A DNA stretch of 64,000 nucleotides from Propionibacterium australiense (GCF_003666605.1 NZ_RCIV01000004.1:96474-160473); one strand, 5' to 3'; positions 8,189 to 17,821 are shown, numbered from the stretch's first letter. A program made the numbers and translations. The notes: generated from the letters alone by a model not told the origin.

Positions 8189-11100
8189 ATGCCTGACACG
8201 TTCGAGACCCCGGCCTCCGGTGAACCGTTCATCGAGGTCGACCCCAGCCTGCCGATCAGTGCGCACGTCGACGAGATCACCCAGCTCGTGCGGGACAACC
8301 AGGTCGTCGTCGTGGCCGGCGAGACCGGTTCGGGGAAGACCACCCAGCTGCCGAAGATCGCCCTGGCGCTGGGGCGCCGCCGCATCGGCCACACCCAGCC
8401 GCGCCGCATCGCGGCCCGTAGCGTCGCCGAACGGATGGCCGACGAGCTGGGCGTGCCGCTCGGCGAACTCGTCGGCTACCAGGTGCGCTTCACCAGGGCG
8501 GCGACGAAGCAGACCCGCGTCAAGGTCATGACCGACGGCATCATGCTCGCCGAGATCAACCACGACCGGCAGCTGCGCCGCTACGACACGATCATCATCG
8601 ACGAGGCCCACGAGCGCAGCCTCAACATCGACTTCCTGCTCGGCTACCTCAAGCAGCTGCTGCCCGCCCGGCCCGAGCTGAAGGTCATCATCACCTCGGC
8701 GACGATCGACACCGTCCGCTTCGCCGAGCACTTCGCCGCCCCCGACGGCACTCCCGCGCCGGTCGTCGAGGTCTCCGGGCGCACCTGGCCGGTCGAGGTC
8801 CGCTACCGGCCCCCGGCCCAGGAGGATCCCGACATGCCCGGCGCCATCGTGTCGGCCGTGCGCGAGCTGGGGCCGAGCGGCGACGTCCTCGTCTTCCTGT
8901 CCGGCGAACGCGAGATCGCCGACGCCGCCGCGGCACTCGACGACGCCGGCCTTGGCGCCGGCACCGAGGTGCTCCCGCTGTTCTCGCGCCTGTCGGCCGC
9001 CGAGCAGCGCCGCATCTTCGCCCCGCACCGCACCCGGCGCATCGTCCTGGCCACCAATGTCGCCGAGACCTCACTGACCGTGCCGGGCATCCGCTACGTC
9101 ATCGACACCGGCCTGGCCCGCATCTCCCGGTACTCGGCCCGCACCAAGGTGCAGCGTCTGCCCGTCGAGCCCGTCAGCCGGGCCAGCGCCGACCAGCGGG
9201 CCGGGCGGTGCGGGCGGCTCGGACCCGGCGTCTGCATCCGCCTCTACTCCGAGGAGGACTATCTGACGCGCCCCGAGTTCACCGAGCCGGAGATCCTGCG
9301 CACCAACCTGGCCTCGGTCATCCTCAAGATGGCCAGCGCCGAGCTGGGCGACATCAACGACTTCCCGTTCGTCGAGCCCCCCGATCACGCGCAGGTCGCC
9401 GACGGCCTGCGCCTGCTCGGCGAACTCGGTGCCCTCAAGGGCTCCGACCGCCGCACCCCGCGTCTGACCAGCACCGGCCACCGGCTCGCCGAGATGCCCG
9501 TCGACCCGCGCCTGGGGCGCATGCTCATCGAGGCATCCCGCCGGGGCTGCCTGCGCGAGGTCGAGGTGATCGCCGCCGCCCTGGCCATGCAGGACGTGCG
9601 CGAGCGGCCGGCCGAGAAACGTCAGCAGGCCGACCGGCTGCACCGCCGTTTCCTCACCGACGAGATCCTGACCGAGCCCTCCGGCGCGTCCGCCCCGGAA
9701 CCCGACGGCCGGCCGGCCCGCTACACCCCGCAGACCGGCCGCAAGGGCGAGTTCGACGAGCCGGTCACGGTCGGCCCCGGCGGCGACGTCATGGCCATCT
9801 GGCGCCTGTGGTGCTATCTGAGGACCCAGCGCAGGCGCCTGTCGGGGAACCAGTTCCGGCGCCTGTGCCGGGCCGAGTTCATCAACCATCTGCGGGTGCG
9901 CGAATGGCAGGACCTGCGCAGCCAGCTGTCCGGCATCGGCGCCGACCTGCACCTGAGACGCAACGACCGTCCCGGGAGCACCGAGGCCGTCCTGCAGTCG
10001 GTCCTGTCGGGCCTGCTCTCGCACATCGGCCTGCTCGAGGTCGAGACCGGGGCAGGGGGCGCGCGCCACCGCGGCCGGCGCAGGGGCCGCGGTCCCCGCG
10101 AGTACCTCGGGGCCCGGGGCACCCGGTTCGCCATCAGCCCCGGCTCGGCGCTGGCGAAGCAGAACCCGCCGCTGGTCATGGCCGTCGAGCTCGTCGAGAC
10201 GAGCCGCCTGTGGGCGCACACCTGCGCCCGGATCGAACCCGAGTGGGTCGAATCGGTCGCCGGACCGCTCGTCAAGTACGGCTACTCCGAGCCGCACTGG
10301 TCGAGCAGTTCGGCAGCTGTCCTGGCCAGCCAGCGGGCCACCCTGTACGGTGTGCCGCTCGTGTCCGGCCGCCTCGTCGACTACGGGCGCGTCAATCCCG
10401 CCGAGGCGCGCGAGATCTTCATCCGTACCGGCCTCGTCGAGAACGGCTGGCAGCCGGCCCGCGGCCGGGTCCGGCACGACTTCATCGAGCACAACCAGCG
10501 GATGCGCGACGAGGTCGCCGAACTGGAGGAACGCACCCGGCGCCGCGACCTGCTCGTCGACGACCAGACGATCTTCGACTTCTACGACGCCCGTATCCCC
10601 GCCACCGTCCACTCGGGCGCCACCTTCGACAGCTGGTGGTCCCGAGAACCCGACCAGCACCTGCTCGACCTGTCCATGGACGATCTGGTGCGCAAGGACG
10701 CGGACGGTGTCGACGCCGGCGCCTTCCCCGACAGCTGGCGCGTCGGCGAGCTGCGCCTGCCCGTCAGCTACGTCTTCGATCCCGGCTCGGGAGCCGACGG
10801 CGTGACCGTGCGGGTGAGGCTCGCCGAACTCAACCAGCTGCGCCCGGAGCCCTTCAGTTGGCAGGTTCCGGGCCTGCGCACCGAGCTCGCCACGGAACTG
10901 ATCCGGGCCCTGCCCAAGACGGTGCGCACCAGCTTCGTCCCGGCCCCCGACCACGCCCGTGCCGCACTGCGCTGGCTCAAGGCCAACGGGGCCGACCACG
11001 AGCGCTTCCTCCACGACGAGCTCGGCCGGGCCCTGCACGCCCTGACCGGCGTCGTCGTCGAACCCGGCCAGTGGGATCCCGGCGCCGTCCCCGAACACCT

Positions 11101-12088
11101 GCGCGTGCGCTTCCAGGTCGTCGAGAAGGACCGGGTGGCCCGGCAGGACAAGGATCTCGCCGCATTGCAGCAGGACCTGGCCGAACGCGTCTCGGACACC
11201 CTCACCAGGGTCTCGCGCGACACCGCCCGGACCGGGGCCACGGGCTGGGAGTTCGGGACGATCGAGCCGACCAGGACGATCCGCCGCGGGGGCCTGCAGG
11301 CCGTCGGACACCCGGCCCTGCGCGACGACGGCGACTCCGTCGCCCTCTTCCTGGCCGACACGGCGCAGGCCGCCGCGAGCTCGCACGAGCGCGGCATCAG
11401 GCGACTGCTCGTGCTGGTCAACCCCGACCCGACGCGCTGGGTGGTCTCCCATCTCGGCCGGCAGGAGCGGCTCTGGCTCGGCAACAACCCCTACGAGAGC
11501 GTGCCCGAGCTGCTCGCCGATGCCCGGCTCAAGGCCGTCGACCGGGCCGCCCGCGCCCACGCCGATCCGGCCCAGGTGCGGGACGAGGCGCAGTTCACCG
11601 CGCTGGCGGCCCAGGTGCGCGCCGAGCAGGCCGACGTCATGCGAGACGTCGTCGCCACGGCCGCTGCCGCGATCGGCTGGGCCCGCCAGATCCGCGCCGA
11701 TCTGCCCGGCTCGCCCGCCGCCACCGCCGAGGACGTGACGGCCCAGCTGGAGAACCTGGTGTTCCCCGGCTTCATCTCGTTCACCACCGACCCCTGGTAC
11801 CAGCACCTGCCCCGCTATCTGCAGGCCGCCTCGATGCGCCTGGACTCGGCCCGTGCCGACCCGGCCAGGGACGAGGACCTGATGGCCGGGTTCGACGAAC
11901 TCGCCGCCGAGTACGACGAGCTGTGCGAGGCCCAGCCGCCGGGGCCGCTGAGCCGGCGAATCGACGACATCGGCTTCCTGCTCGAGGAGTACCGGGTGCA
12001 GCTGTTCGCCCAGCGCCTCGGCACGAGCCAGACGGTCTCGCCCAAGCGCATCCGCCGGGCCATCGCCCGGGCCGCCGACCAGGGATGA
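8189..12088 (+). CDS. hrpA: ATP-dependent RNA helicase, HrpA type
   Basis: A 1299-residue DEAH-box helicase. Motif I GETGSGKT lies at 44-51 and motif II DEAH near 138-142. Motif III SAT and motif VI QRAGRCGRLGPG follow, then the helicase-associated HA2/OB region and the long C-terminal DUF3418 extension typical of HrpA rather than HrpB. HrpA acts on mRNA and stalled ribosomes. The ATG at 8189 follows a TATGCT hexamer (8174-8179) by 9 nt with no ribosome binding site, so a leaderless or near-leaderless message is likely. Confidence 0.94.
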   Translation: MPDTFETPASGEPFIEVDPSLPISAHVDEITQLVRDNQVVVVAGETGSGKTTQLPKIALALGRRRIGHTQPRRIAARSVAERMADELGVPLGELVGYQVRFTRAATKQTRVKVMTDGIMLAEINHDRQLRRYDTIIIDEAHERSLNIDFLLGYLKQLLPARPELKVIITSATIDTVRFAEHFAAPDGTPAPVVEVSGRTWPVEVRYRPPAQEDPDMPGAIVSAVRELGPSGDVLVFLSGEREIADAAAALDDAGLGAGTEVLPLFSRLSAAEQRRIFAPHRTRRIVLATNVAETSLTVPGIRYVIDTGLARISRYSARTKVQRLPVEPVSRASADQRAGRCGRLGPGVCIRLYSEEDYLTRPEFTEPEILRTNLASVILKMASAELGDINDFPFVEPPDHAQVADGLRLLGELGALKGSDRRTPRLTSTGHRLAEMPVDPRLGRMLIEASRRGCLREVEVIAAALAMQDVRERPAEKRQQADRLHRRFLTDEILTEPSGASAPEPDGRPARYTPQTGRKGEFDEPVTVGPGGDVMAIWRLWCYLRTQRRRLSGNQFRRLCRAEFINHLRVREWQDLRSQLSGIGADLHLRRNDRPGSTEAVLQSVLSGLLSHIGLLEVETGAGGARHRGRRRGRGPREYLGARGTRFAISPGSALAKQNPPLVMAVELVETSRLWAHTCARIEPEWVESVAGPLVKYGYSEPHWSSSSAAVLASQRATLYGVPLVSGRLVDYGRVNPAEAREIFIRTGLVENGWQPARGRVRHDFIEHNQRMRDEVAELEERTRRRDLLVDDQTIFDFYDARIPATVHSGATFDSWWSREPDQHLLDLSMDDLVRKDADGVDAGAFPDSWRVGELRLPVSYVFDPGSGADGVTVRVRLAELNQLRPEPFSWQVPGLRTELATELIRALPKTVRTSFVPAPDHARAALRWLKANGADHERFLHDELGRALHALTGVVVEPGQWDPGAVPEHLRVRFQVVEKDRVARQDKDLAALQQDLAERVSDTLTRVSRDTARTGATGWEFGTIEPTRTIRRGGLQAVGHPALRDDGDSVALFLADTAQAAASSHERGIRRLLVLVNPDPTRWVVSHLGRQERLWLGNNPYESVPELLADARLKAVDRAARAHADPAQVRDEAQFTALAAQVRAEQADVMRDVVATAAAAIGWARQIRADLPGSPAATAEDVTAQLENLVFPGFISFTTDPWYQHLPRYLQAASMRLDSARADPARDEDLMAGFDELAAEYDELCEAQPPGPLSRRIDDIGFLLEEYRVQLFAQRLGTSQTVSPKRIRRAIARAADQG

Positions 12089-12405
12089 TCGAGCCGGAGA
12101 CGGGCACCGACGGGTCAGCCGCTGCACTTGGCGAAGAAGCAGGCTTTCTTCCCAGTGTTGGGGCGCCGACGAACAGCATGACGCGGACGATCCTTCTGCG
12201 TAGTAAGGTGAGCCTTGGTGGCGGGATTGTTTACGCTGTTGGCGTTTCCCGACCCCCTGACGCCTGCTGGCCCATCGGTCAGATGCTGAGCCAGCAGGCT
12301 GCGGCTACCTCGCTGACTAGCTGGACGAGTTGATGAAGCCGGAAGCTGAAGCAGACGTGGAACTGCTGGATCGGACTTGTGCGGAGAACCCGAGAGTGTT
12401 TAGAT
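12089..12405. other. Gene-free spacer between hrpA and the toxin-antitoxin cassette
   Basis: No convincing gene is seen. GC falls from about here. A 10-bp inverted repeat (12262-12271 with 12290-12299, arm GCCTGCTGGC, 18-nt loop) could terminate hrpA transcription but has no T-run. The cassette promoter is presumably in 12300-12400; none matches a consensus well. Confidence 0.4.
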
Positions 12406-12798
12406 ATGGCTAAAGCATCGAACAGGGATGGTCCCCGAGCGAGGCTTGCTCAGGGGGCCGAGTTGACCGTCTGGGCGATCGAGGTGGCAGGGACAAATGA
12501 AGTCGTAAAGTTGCTCGAATCCTTGGGTTTGCGCGAGAGGGCAAAGTTTGAGAAAAGATTCAACTCGCTTGCTCGGCTGGGAAAATTGCGGACACCTGAT
12601 CAGTATCGAGTGCTTAACAGTTCCGATCGTCCCAAGGTTGTCGAGATAAAAATTGACAATGGTCCCGGCTATCGGATCTATGGGATCAGGGCTGGTAGTC
12701 ACATTTATTTGACGCACGGATCGAAGAAACCAAAGGACCGGCAGGTGGTCAAAGAAATAAGGAAGGCGAGGACATTGTTCAATGACTGGTGTGACTGA
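12406..12798 (+). CDS. RelE/HigB-like toxin component (putative)
   Basis: A 130-residue basic protein. Its C-terminal half looks like the RelE/ParE/HigB (Gp49-like) toxin fold: a KFEKRFNSLARLGKL helix, then VVEIKIDNGPGYRIYGIR and a GSHIYLTHGSKKPKDRQ segment before a final helix EIRKARTLFNDW. RelE-type toxins cut mRNA or block translation. The ATG at 12406 is preferred; a GTG nine codons upstream is in frame. The next gene, an HTH protein, overlaps it by 17 nt, the toxin-first order seen in HigBA-like modules. Base composition is clearly less GC-rich than neighbouring core genes. Confidence 0.65.
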   Translation: MAKASNRDGPRARLAQGAELTVWAIEVAGTNEVVKLLESLGLRERAKFEKRFNSLARLGKLRTPDQYRVLNSSDRPKVVEIKIDNGPGYRIYGIRAGSHIYLTHGSKKPKDRQVVKEIRKARTLFNDWCD

Positions 12799-13201
12799 TT
12801 ACTACTGGGGTCATGGTGATCCCGAGTACGATGCGGTGTACGCAGAGGAGTCTGTTGTTGGCGATGTTGGTGAGCTGATTGCATTGGCAATGGAGCGGAA
12901 GGGCGTATCACGGGCTGAACTTGCCGAGCGGTGCGGGGTCACACCGGGTGCTATCACGCAACGTCTTGACGGCCGCTCGAACATGACGATCCGCAAACTC
13001 GCGGCGACCCTCTATCAACTCGGCTATGACGTGCGGATGGAGCTCGTTGATCGTGACACCCATGAGCGGCTCACGCTGGATGCGCCCCACGGCGCACGAT
13101 CTCAGCCCGAGCCCGTGCAACGTCTCAACCCCAAGGCCTTTGGTGTCCCAGTGCTCTCATCGAAGAAGCAGGTGATTCATCGAGGTGTTAGCATTGCCTG
13201 A
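12782..13201 (+). CDS. XRE-type antitoxin/transcriptional regulator (putative)
   Basis: A 139-residue protein with a compact helix-turn-helix at about residues 40-75 (VSRAELAERCGVTPGAITQRL, then NMTIRKLAATLYQLGY), as in HigA-like antitoxins. HigA-type proteins neutralise the toxin and repress their own operon. The C-terminal 45 residues are polar and probably disordered. It overlaps the toxin gene by 17 nt upstream and the DUF6941-like gene by 17 nt downstream, so the three are one operon. Confidence 0.7.
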   Translation: MTGVTDYYWGHGDPEYDAVYAEESVVGDVGELIALAMERKGVSRAELAERCGVTPGAITQRLDGRSNMTIRKLAATLYQLGYDVRMELVDRDTHERLTLDAPHGARSQPEPVQRLNPKAFGVPVLSSKKQVIHRGVSIA

Positions 13202-13628
13202 TAACTTCGCCTTTGATTCTTCTCTGGATCTCATGTTGTGTTCTTATGCTCAGGACACTGGCGGCGAGGTAACAATTGTTGGCGGTGGCCTGAGCGTCTA
13301 CCCCGGTCCTGGTAGATGGTATCTTGCCGGAGTTTATGTCGGGTCGCTGGCTGATGTGGTCAACGAACCCGCCGAGCTTGCTATTGTGACATGGGATGAC
13401 AAAGTACTGTTAGAAGCCAAACTGGCATTCAACGGTGACGCTCAAGGTGATGGGCTGGTGACTGTACCAATAGCTCTGCCCCTGCCCCCATTCCCCGAAG
13501 GGCGAGTTGAAAATGATCATTATTTTGTTTCGTGTACGCTCGGCGGGCAGTTCAGGCGCATACCGTTCCGAGTACAGAACGCCACGTCTGAGGTGGTTGA
13601 TGAAGAGCTCCTTGACGACATTGGGTGA
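13185..13628 (+). CDS. DUF6941-like protein, third gene of the cassette
   Basis: A 147-residue acidic protein of unknown function. The opening pattern (a short strand, LMLCSYAQ, then EVTIVGGGLSVY) and the following alternating strand-like segments resemble DUF6941 proteins as I remember them, which start with a similar phrase about a measured GG(G/A)W/L turn. The start is GTG 13185, inside the antitoxin gene; a GGTG-like site is weak, so translational coupling is likely. No catalytic motif or signal peptide is visible. It ends 33 bp before the convergent amino acid:carrier-protein ligase. Confidence 0.55.
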   Translation: MLALPDNFAFDSSLDLMLCSYAQDTGGEVTIVGGGLSVYPGPGRWYLAGVYVGSLADVVNEPAELAIVTWDDKVLLEAKLAFNGDAQGDGLVTVPIALPLPPFPEGRVENDHYFVSCTLGGQFRRIPFRVQNATSEVVDEELLDDIG

Positions 13629-13661
13629 GTTGGACGATTGAAGAACTGGTCGTCGTCTGGT

Positions 13662-14567
13662 TCAGTTCAGCTGCAGCATCCTGCGCACCGGGGCGGGCCA
13701 GTCCACTGTGCGCATGCCGTGCGTGGCGAACAGGGCGATCGCGACCCGTTCGATGCCGAAGCCCGCGCAGGCGGTGTGGGCGGGTTCGCCGTCGGTCTGG
13801 CGGATGCCGAAGCTGTCGGCGAAGTGCGTGCGGTGCGCGTTCGCGCTCGAGATCGCCGTACGGCGGTCCGGGTAGAGGGCGATGCTGATCTCGTTCTTCA
13901 TGCCGGAGCGGCGCTGGTTGGCCGCCAGCATGACGCCGATCCGCCCGAAGAAGGGATCGTTCGCCCGGTCGCTGGCGACGTCCAGGCCGAGCTCGCCGAA
14001 GAACCCCATGAGCAGCTCCAGCCAGTCGGCGCGGAAGGACTCGGCCCCCTCGGCCGACCCGAGGTAGACGTACTCGCAGATCCGGAAACTCACCATGCGC
14101 ATCGGGTCCTCGCTGGGCTCGTGGCGGAAGCACCAGCTGCGGCAGGCGACGATCACCGGGCCGGCGAGCGTGCCCGCGTAACGCGGGTAGACGTTCTCGC
14201 AGGTGGCCGGGACGAGCGTCATGCCGCTCGGGGTGAAGTGTCCGGTCCAGTCGGCGCCGGCGTCGACGTCCCGGACGAGGGCACGGTGCTCGGCGTCACC
14301 GCCGCCGAAGACCTCGACCTCGCCGACCAGGTGCGGGAACGAGCGCGGGTAGTCCGTGGCGGTGAACTGGGCCGCGTCGATGAGCGGGCCGAAGGCCATG
14401 ACCGGGGTCCCGGCGGGCGCCTTGTCGAAGTAGGCGCGCCAGATCCCGTCGACGACGGCCTCGAACTCCGGGCCGTGGCCGTCGATCCCCGGGCGGGGAC
14501 CGGGGAGCAGGTGTCCGGCGTCGCGCAGTGCCTCGCGCAGCTCGGCCTCGCCGGCGACCAGGCTCAT
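13662..14567 (-). CDS. Amino acid:[carrier protein] ligase (class II aaRS-like)
   Basis: A 301-residue protein related to the catalytic core of atypical seryl-tRNA synthetases, without a tRNA-binding domain. It has class II motif 2 (FRHE at 147-150) and motif 3 (GFGIERVA at 269-276). Possible zinc ligands Cys123, Glu165 and Cys267 have spacing close to that recalled for the Bradyrhizobium enzyme (Cys131/Glu176/Cys279). Such enzymes activate glycine or alanine and load it on the phosphopantetheine of a dedicated carrier protein. The carrier gene overlaps its start by 4 bases, supporting a direct partnership. It ends the minus-strand polysaccharide operon. The amino acid used is unknown. Confidence 0.85.
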   Translation of the reverse strand: MSLVAGEAELREALRDAGHLLPGPRPGIDGHGPEFEAVVDGIWRAYFDKAPAGTPVMAFGPLIDAAQFTATDYPRSFPHLVGEVEVFGGGDAEHRALVRDVDAGADWTGHFTPSGMTLVPATCENVYPRYAGTLAGPVIVACRSWCFRHEPSEDPMRMVSFRICEYVYLGSAEGAESFRADWLELLMGFFGELGLDVASDRANDPFFGRIGVMLAANQRRSGMKNEISIALYPDRRTAISSANAHRTHFADSFGIRQTDGEPAHTACAGFGIERVAIALFATHGMRTVDWPAPVRRMLQLN

Positions 14568-14806
14568 GACAGCGCCTCGATCCGGGCCGTGATGGCGCTG
14601 ATGGAGGCCATGGTCTCCGGTGTCATCTGCTCGGGCGGGAACTCGATGTCGAGCCGGTCCTCGATCTCCAGCAGCAGGCTGACCGCCGCGTGCGAGGTCA
14701 GTCCCGCGTCTGCCAGCGAGGCGTCCGCGGCGAGGCTCATCGCGTCCTCGTCCAGGTTGCCCACCGCGGCAAGCGCCTCACGTACCGTCCGTTCCGTACC
14801 GCTCAT
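14564..14806 (-). CDS. Acyl/peptidyl carrier protein
   Basis: An 80-residue acidic four-helix carrier. The phosphopantetheine attachment site is Ser38 in DAGLTSHAAV, where the usual DSL is replaced by LTS; helix II then reads LLLEIEDRLDIEFPPEQM. It lies between its phosphopantetheinyl transferase (upstream, 4-base overlap) and the amino acid:carrier-protein ligase (downstream, 4-base overlap). This is not the fatty-acid-synthase ACP context, so it is probably dedicated to this pathway. Confidence 0.88.
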   Translation of the reverse strand: MSGTERTVREALAAVGNLDEDAMSLAADASLADAGLTSHAAVSLLLEIEDRLDIEFPPEQMTPETMASISAITARIEALS

Positions 14807-15213
14807 TGCTCATCCCTGTCTGTTCTCGGGCCCGCCGGCCCCTCATCCGTTCTGGCCACGGCCACTGCCGCAGCGCCCGCGTGGCTGATGGACACCTCGA
14901 CCGGCCCGTGCCCTGATGACCGCCACCAGGCGAGCAGGTTCCCGGTGAGTTCGACCCGGGGCGGCCCTCCGACACCGGTCACCACGATCTGCGTCAGCGC
15001 CGCGGCCGCGCTGGGCGGCGGCCGCAGCGCCTTGAGGACGGCCTCCTTCGCCGCGAAACGCCCGGCCAGGTACTCGCGCATGCGCCGCGGGCTCATCGGC
15101 GCCGTCTCGGCCTGCTCGGCCTGCGCGTAGACCCGGTCGAGGTAATGCCTGCCGTGACGCTCAAGGGCGTCCGCGACCTCGCAGATCTCGACCATGTCGA
15201 TGCCGATGCTCAT
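14803..15213 (-). CDS. Holo-[acyl-carrier-protein] synthase (AcpS-type)
   Basis: A 136-residue phosphopantetheinyl transferase of the AcpS group. Visible are the N-terminal GIDMVEI metal site (Asp6), the central GRFAAKEAVLKAL motif (Glu57, Lys61) and a C-terminal VSISHAG segment. It would convert the neighbouring carrier protein to the active holo form by transferring 4'-phosphopantetheine from coenzyme A. The last 15 residues are a polar tail. A pathway-specific copy beside its substrate suggests the carrier is not served by the general AcpS, though this could also be the only copy in the genome. Confidence 0.9.
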   Translation of the reverse strand: MSIGIDMVEICEVADALERHGRHYLDRVYAQAEQAETAPMSPRRMREYLAGRFAAKEAVLKALRPPPSAAAALTQIVVTGVGGPPRVELTGNLLAWWRSSGHGPVEVSISHAGAAAVAVARTDEGPAGPRTDRDEQ

Positions 15214-16811
15214 CGTGCCACCGTCCTCACCCGGTGCTCGCGGGTCCAGGCCTGACCGTCGACGTCACGCCGCAGTTTGCCGGCCGGGGTCAGCGGCAGG
15301 GCGTCGACCCGGGTCAGGCGCATCGGCACCTTGTACGCCGTGAGCCGCTCGGCACACAGGGCCAGGGCGGCTGCCGGATCGGCCTCCGCGTCGGGGGAGG
15401 CCGTGAAGGCGGCTAGGAGGATGTTGACGCCCGGTGTCGTCTCACGGGCGTAGACGAAGGCCCGTCCGATGCCCGGCACGGTCTCGAGCACTCGCTCCAC
15501 CTCGACGGGGGAGAGGTTCTCGCCCTGGATCGAGATGATCTCCTTCAGCCGCCCGTGGACGTAGAAGAAACCCTGCTCGTCCATGCTCACCAGGTCACCC
15601 GTGCGCAGGAAGCCGTCGGCGGTGAAGGCCTCGGCCGTGGCCCGCGGGTCGTTCCAGTAGCCGCCGAAGACCAGGGGCCCGCGCAGCTGCAACTCGCCCT
15701 GCTCGCCCGGGCCGAGCTCACGTGCCGGATCGGCCGGGTCGCAGACCCGCACGTCCAGGCCGGGCAGCGGCACCCCGCAGCTGCCGGCCGGCACCTGCTC
15801 GGGATCGGGCAGCGGCATGAGCCCGTAACCGCAGGACTCGGTCATGCCCCAGCCGTTGGCGGGCGGGCAGTTGCTGACCCGCAGCCACGCCTCGACGGTG
15901 CGCTGGGACTGGGGCAGGCCGCCGGTGGCGACGTAGAGATCGTCGAAACGCACACCGGCCCTGGCCGCCCCGGCCGCGATCGCGTCCAGCAGCGGCGGGA
16001 CCGTGGACATCTTGCGGGGCGGGCGCTCGGCCGCGGCCGCCAGGACCGCGGCGACGTCCCCCTTCCGGAAGCCGACGAGTTCGACGGCGCGGGACAACCC
16101 GCTGAACAGCTGGTCGGTGAGCGCGAAGACGTGGTGGAGCGGCAGCGTCAGGTAGTGCACGCCGTCACCGCGGCCCTGGTTGCGGAAGAAGTTGAGGTTC
16201 TGGTCCAGCGCGTGGCCGATCATCCGGTGCGTGACCGGCACCCCCTTGGGCCTGCCGGTCGTCCCGGAGGTGTACAGCAGCGCAGCGGTGTCCTCGGGCG
16301 CCGGCCTGGGATGATCCGCGGCGAGCGGCCCGTACGTGAGCAGCCGGTGCCAGTCCGGGCTGTTCCCGGCCGGCGAGGCCCCGTCGATGGCGACGGCCCG
16401 CACGCCGTCCGGCAGCCGGTCGGCGAGCCCGGCCTCGACGACCGCGAAGCGGGCGCCGTGGTTCTCGAAGAGGCCTGCCAGTTCGTGGGCGGTTGCCGCC
16501 ACGTCGTGCTCGACGACCACCGCGCCGATGCGCAGGGCAGCCAGCAGCGCGATGAGATGCTCGGGGACGATTTCGGCGATGACGGCGACCCGGTCACCGG
16601 GCCGCACCCCCTCGGCGACCAGGCCGGCGGCGAGGCGCGGATACGCCTCGCCGAGCCGGCCGTAGCTGAGGGCGCGCCCGCCGCTGCGCAGCACGACCCG
16701 GTCGGGATCGATGTCCGTCAGCCCGAGATGGGTCACGACGTCATCGGTGACCGGTGGCAGCACGTGGGCGATTCCCGGCGGGTAGCGGTCGACCCATGGG
16801 CCGTTGATCAT
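15210..16811 (-). CDS. AMP-forming acyl-CoA/acyl-ACP ligase
   Basis: A 533-residue ANL-superfamily adenylating enzyme. The P-loop core YTSGTTGRPKG is at 180-190, the adenine motif GWGMTESCGYG near 320, and RTGDL...GRLKEIISIQGENLSPVEVE near 420-455. The catalytic lysine motif TPAGKLRRD is near the C-terminus. It activates a carboxylic acid as acyl-AMP and passes it to CoA or a carrier protein. The carrier and AcpS genes just downstream favour a carrier protein. Its ATG overlaps the GDP-fucose synthase stop (16808-16811). It resembles the acyl ligases in exosortase-A-type polysaccharide loci; that comparison is from memory. Confidence 0.85.
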   Translation of the reverse strand: MINGPWVDRYPPGIAHVLPPVTDDVVTHLGLTDIDPDRVVLRSGGRALSYGRLGEAYPRLAAGLVAEGVRPGDRVAVIAEIVPEHLIALLAALRIGAVVVEHDVAATAHELAGLFENHGARFAVVEAGLADRLPDGVRAVAIDGASPAGNSPDWHRLLTYGPLAADHPRPAPEDTAALLYTSGTTGRPKGVPVTHRMIGHALDQNLNFFRNQGRGDGVHYLTLPLHHVFALTDQLFSGLSRAVELVGFRKGDVAAVLAAAAERPPRKMSTVPPLLDAIAAGAARAGVRFDDLYVATGGLPQSQRTVEAWLRVSNCPPANGWGMTESCGYGLMPLPDPEQVPAGSCGVPLPGLDVRVCDPADPARELGPGEQGELQLRGPLVFGGYWNDPRATAEAFTADGFLRTGDLVSMDEQGFFYVHGRLKEIISIQGENLSPVEVERVLETVPGIGRAFVYARETTPGVNILLAAFTASPDAEADPAAALALCAERLTAYKVPMRLTRVDALPLTPAGKLRRDVDGQAWTREHRVRTVAR

Positions 16812-17821
16812 GCCCGCCCCTCGCCGGCCCGCTCCTGGTTCTCCGCGTCGAGGTCGCGGAAGCTCTGCCGGTGGTCCCGGTACCAGGCGACCGTGTCGGC
16901 GACGCCCTCACGCAGGTCGTAGCGGGGCCGCCAGCCCATGCCGGTCAGCAGGCTCACGTCGAGCAGTTTCTGCGGGGTGCCGTCCGGCTTGGAGTCGTCC
17001 CAGACGACCTCTCCGGTGTAGCCGGTCGCCTCGGCCACGAGCTCGGCGAGCTCGGCGATGGTGCAGTCCCTGCCGGTGCCCACGTTGACCTGGCTGGGAC
17101 CGTCGTAGTGGTCCATGAGGTACAGGCAGGCGTCGGCCATGTCGTCGACGTGCAGGAACTCGCGGCGGGGCCTTCCGGTGCCCCAGTTCGTGACGCTCGT
17201 GGCGCCACTGGTGACGGCCTCGTCGTAGCGGCGGATCATGGCCGGGAGCACGTGCGAGCCGACGAGCGCGAAGTTGTCGCCCGGGCCGTACAGGTTCGTC
17301 GGCATGGCGGAGATCCACGGCAGGCCGTACTGGCGGCGCACCGCCTGGACGCCGATGATCCCGGCGATCTTGGCGATCGCGTAGGCGTCGTTGGTCGGTT
17401 CCAGGTGCCCGGTGAGCAGGCTGTCCTCGGTGATCGGCTGGGGAGCCAGCTTCGGGTAGATGCACGAGGAGCCGAGGAACAGCAGGCGCTCGGTGTCGTG
17501 GGCCAGCGCGGCGTCCATGACATTGGTCTGGATGCGCAGGTTGACCGACAGGAAGTCGACCGGGTACGTGTTGTTGGCCATGATGCCGCCCACCTTGGCC
17601 GCAGCGAGGAAGACGTACCGGGGCCTGGTGGTCTCGAAGAAGGCGAGGACCGCGTCGCGGTCGGTCAGGTCCAGTTCGGCGTGGCCGGCCCCGATCAGCC
17701 GGCTGAAGCCCTCCTGCTCCAGCCGGCGCCAGATCGCCGAGCCGACCAGGCCGCGGTGGCCGGCGACGTAGGTGACCGCGTCACGGTCGATCGGAGCGGG
17801 GGTGTGGTCCGCCTGGGTCAT
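16808..17821 (-). CDS. fcl: GDP-L-fucose synthase
   Basis: Epimerase/reductase converting GDP-4-dehydro-6-deoxy-D-mannose to GDP-L-fucose with NADPH. The 337-residue protein has the family motifs in order: nucleotide-binding [33 protein letters not shown] (active-site Ser/Cys region), the YxxxK pair in [17 protein letters not shown] and [12 protein letters not shown] chose ATG 17821 because it overlaps the gmd stop by 4 bases; the 27 extra upstream codons are inside gmd and read as noise. It supplies activated fucose for the polysaccharide. Confidence 0.95.
   Translation of the reverse strand: MTQADHTPAPIDRDAVTYVAGHRGLVGSAIWRRLEQEGFSRLIGAGHAELDLTDRDAVLAFFETTRPRYVFLAAAKVGGIMANNTYPVDFLSVNLRIQTNVMDAALAHDTERLLFLGSSCIYPKLAPQPITEDSLLTGHLEPTNDAYAIAKIAGIIGVQAVRRQYGLPWISAMPTNLYGPGDNFALVGSHVLPAMIRRYDEAVTSGATSVTNWGTGRPRREFLHVDDMADACLYLMDHYDGPSQVNVGTGRDCTIAELAELVAEATGYTGEVVWDDSKPDGTPQKLLDVSLLTGMGWRPRYDLREGVADTVAWYRDHRQSFRDLDAENQERAGEGRA

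Noticed and set aside
9071..12127. 1018-codon open frame antisense to hrpA, and similar long antisense frames such as 1489-3309 minus and 18914-21634 plus
   Set aside because: High GC leaves few stop codons on the strand opposite real genes. These frames have no domain features and lie over genes with clear motifs.
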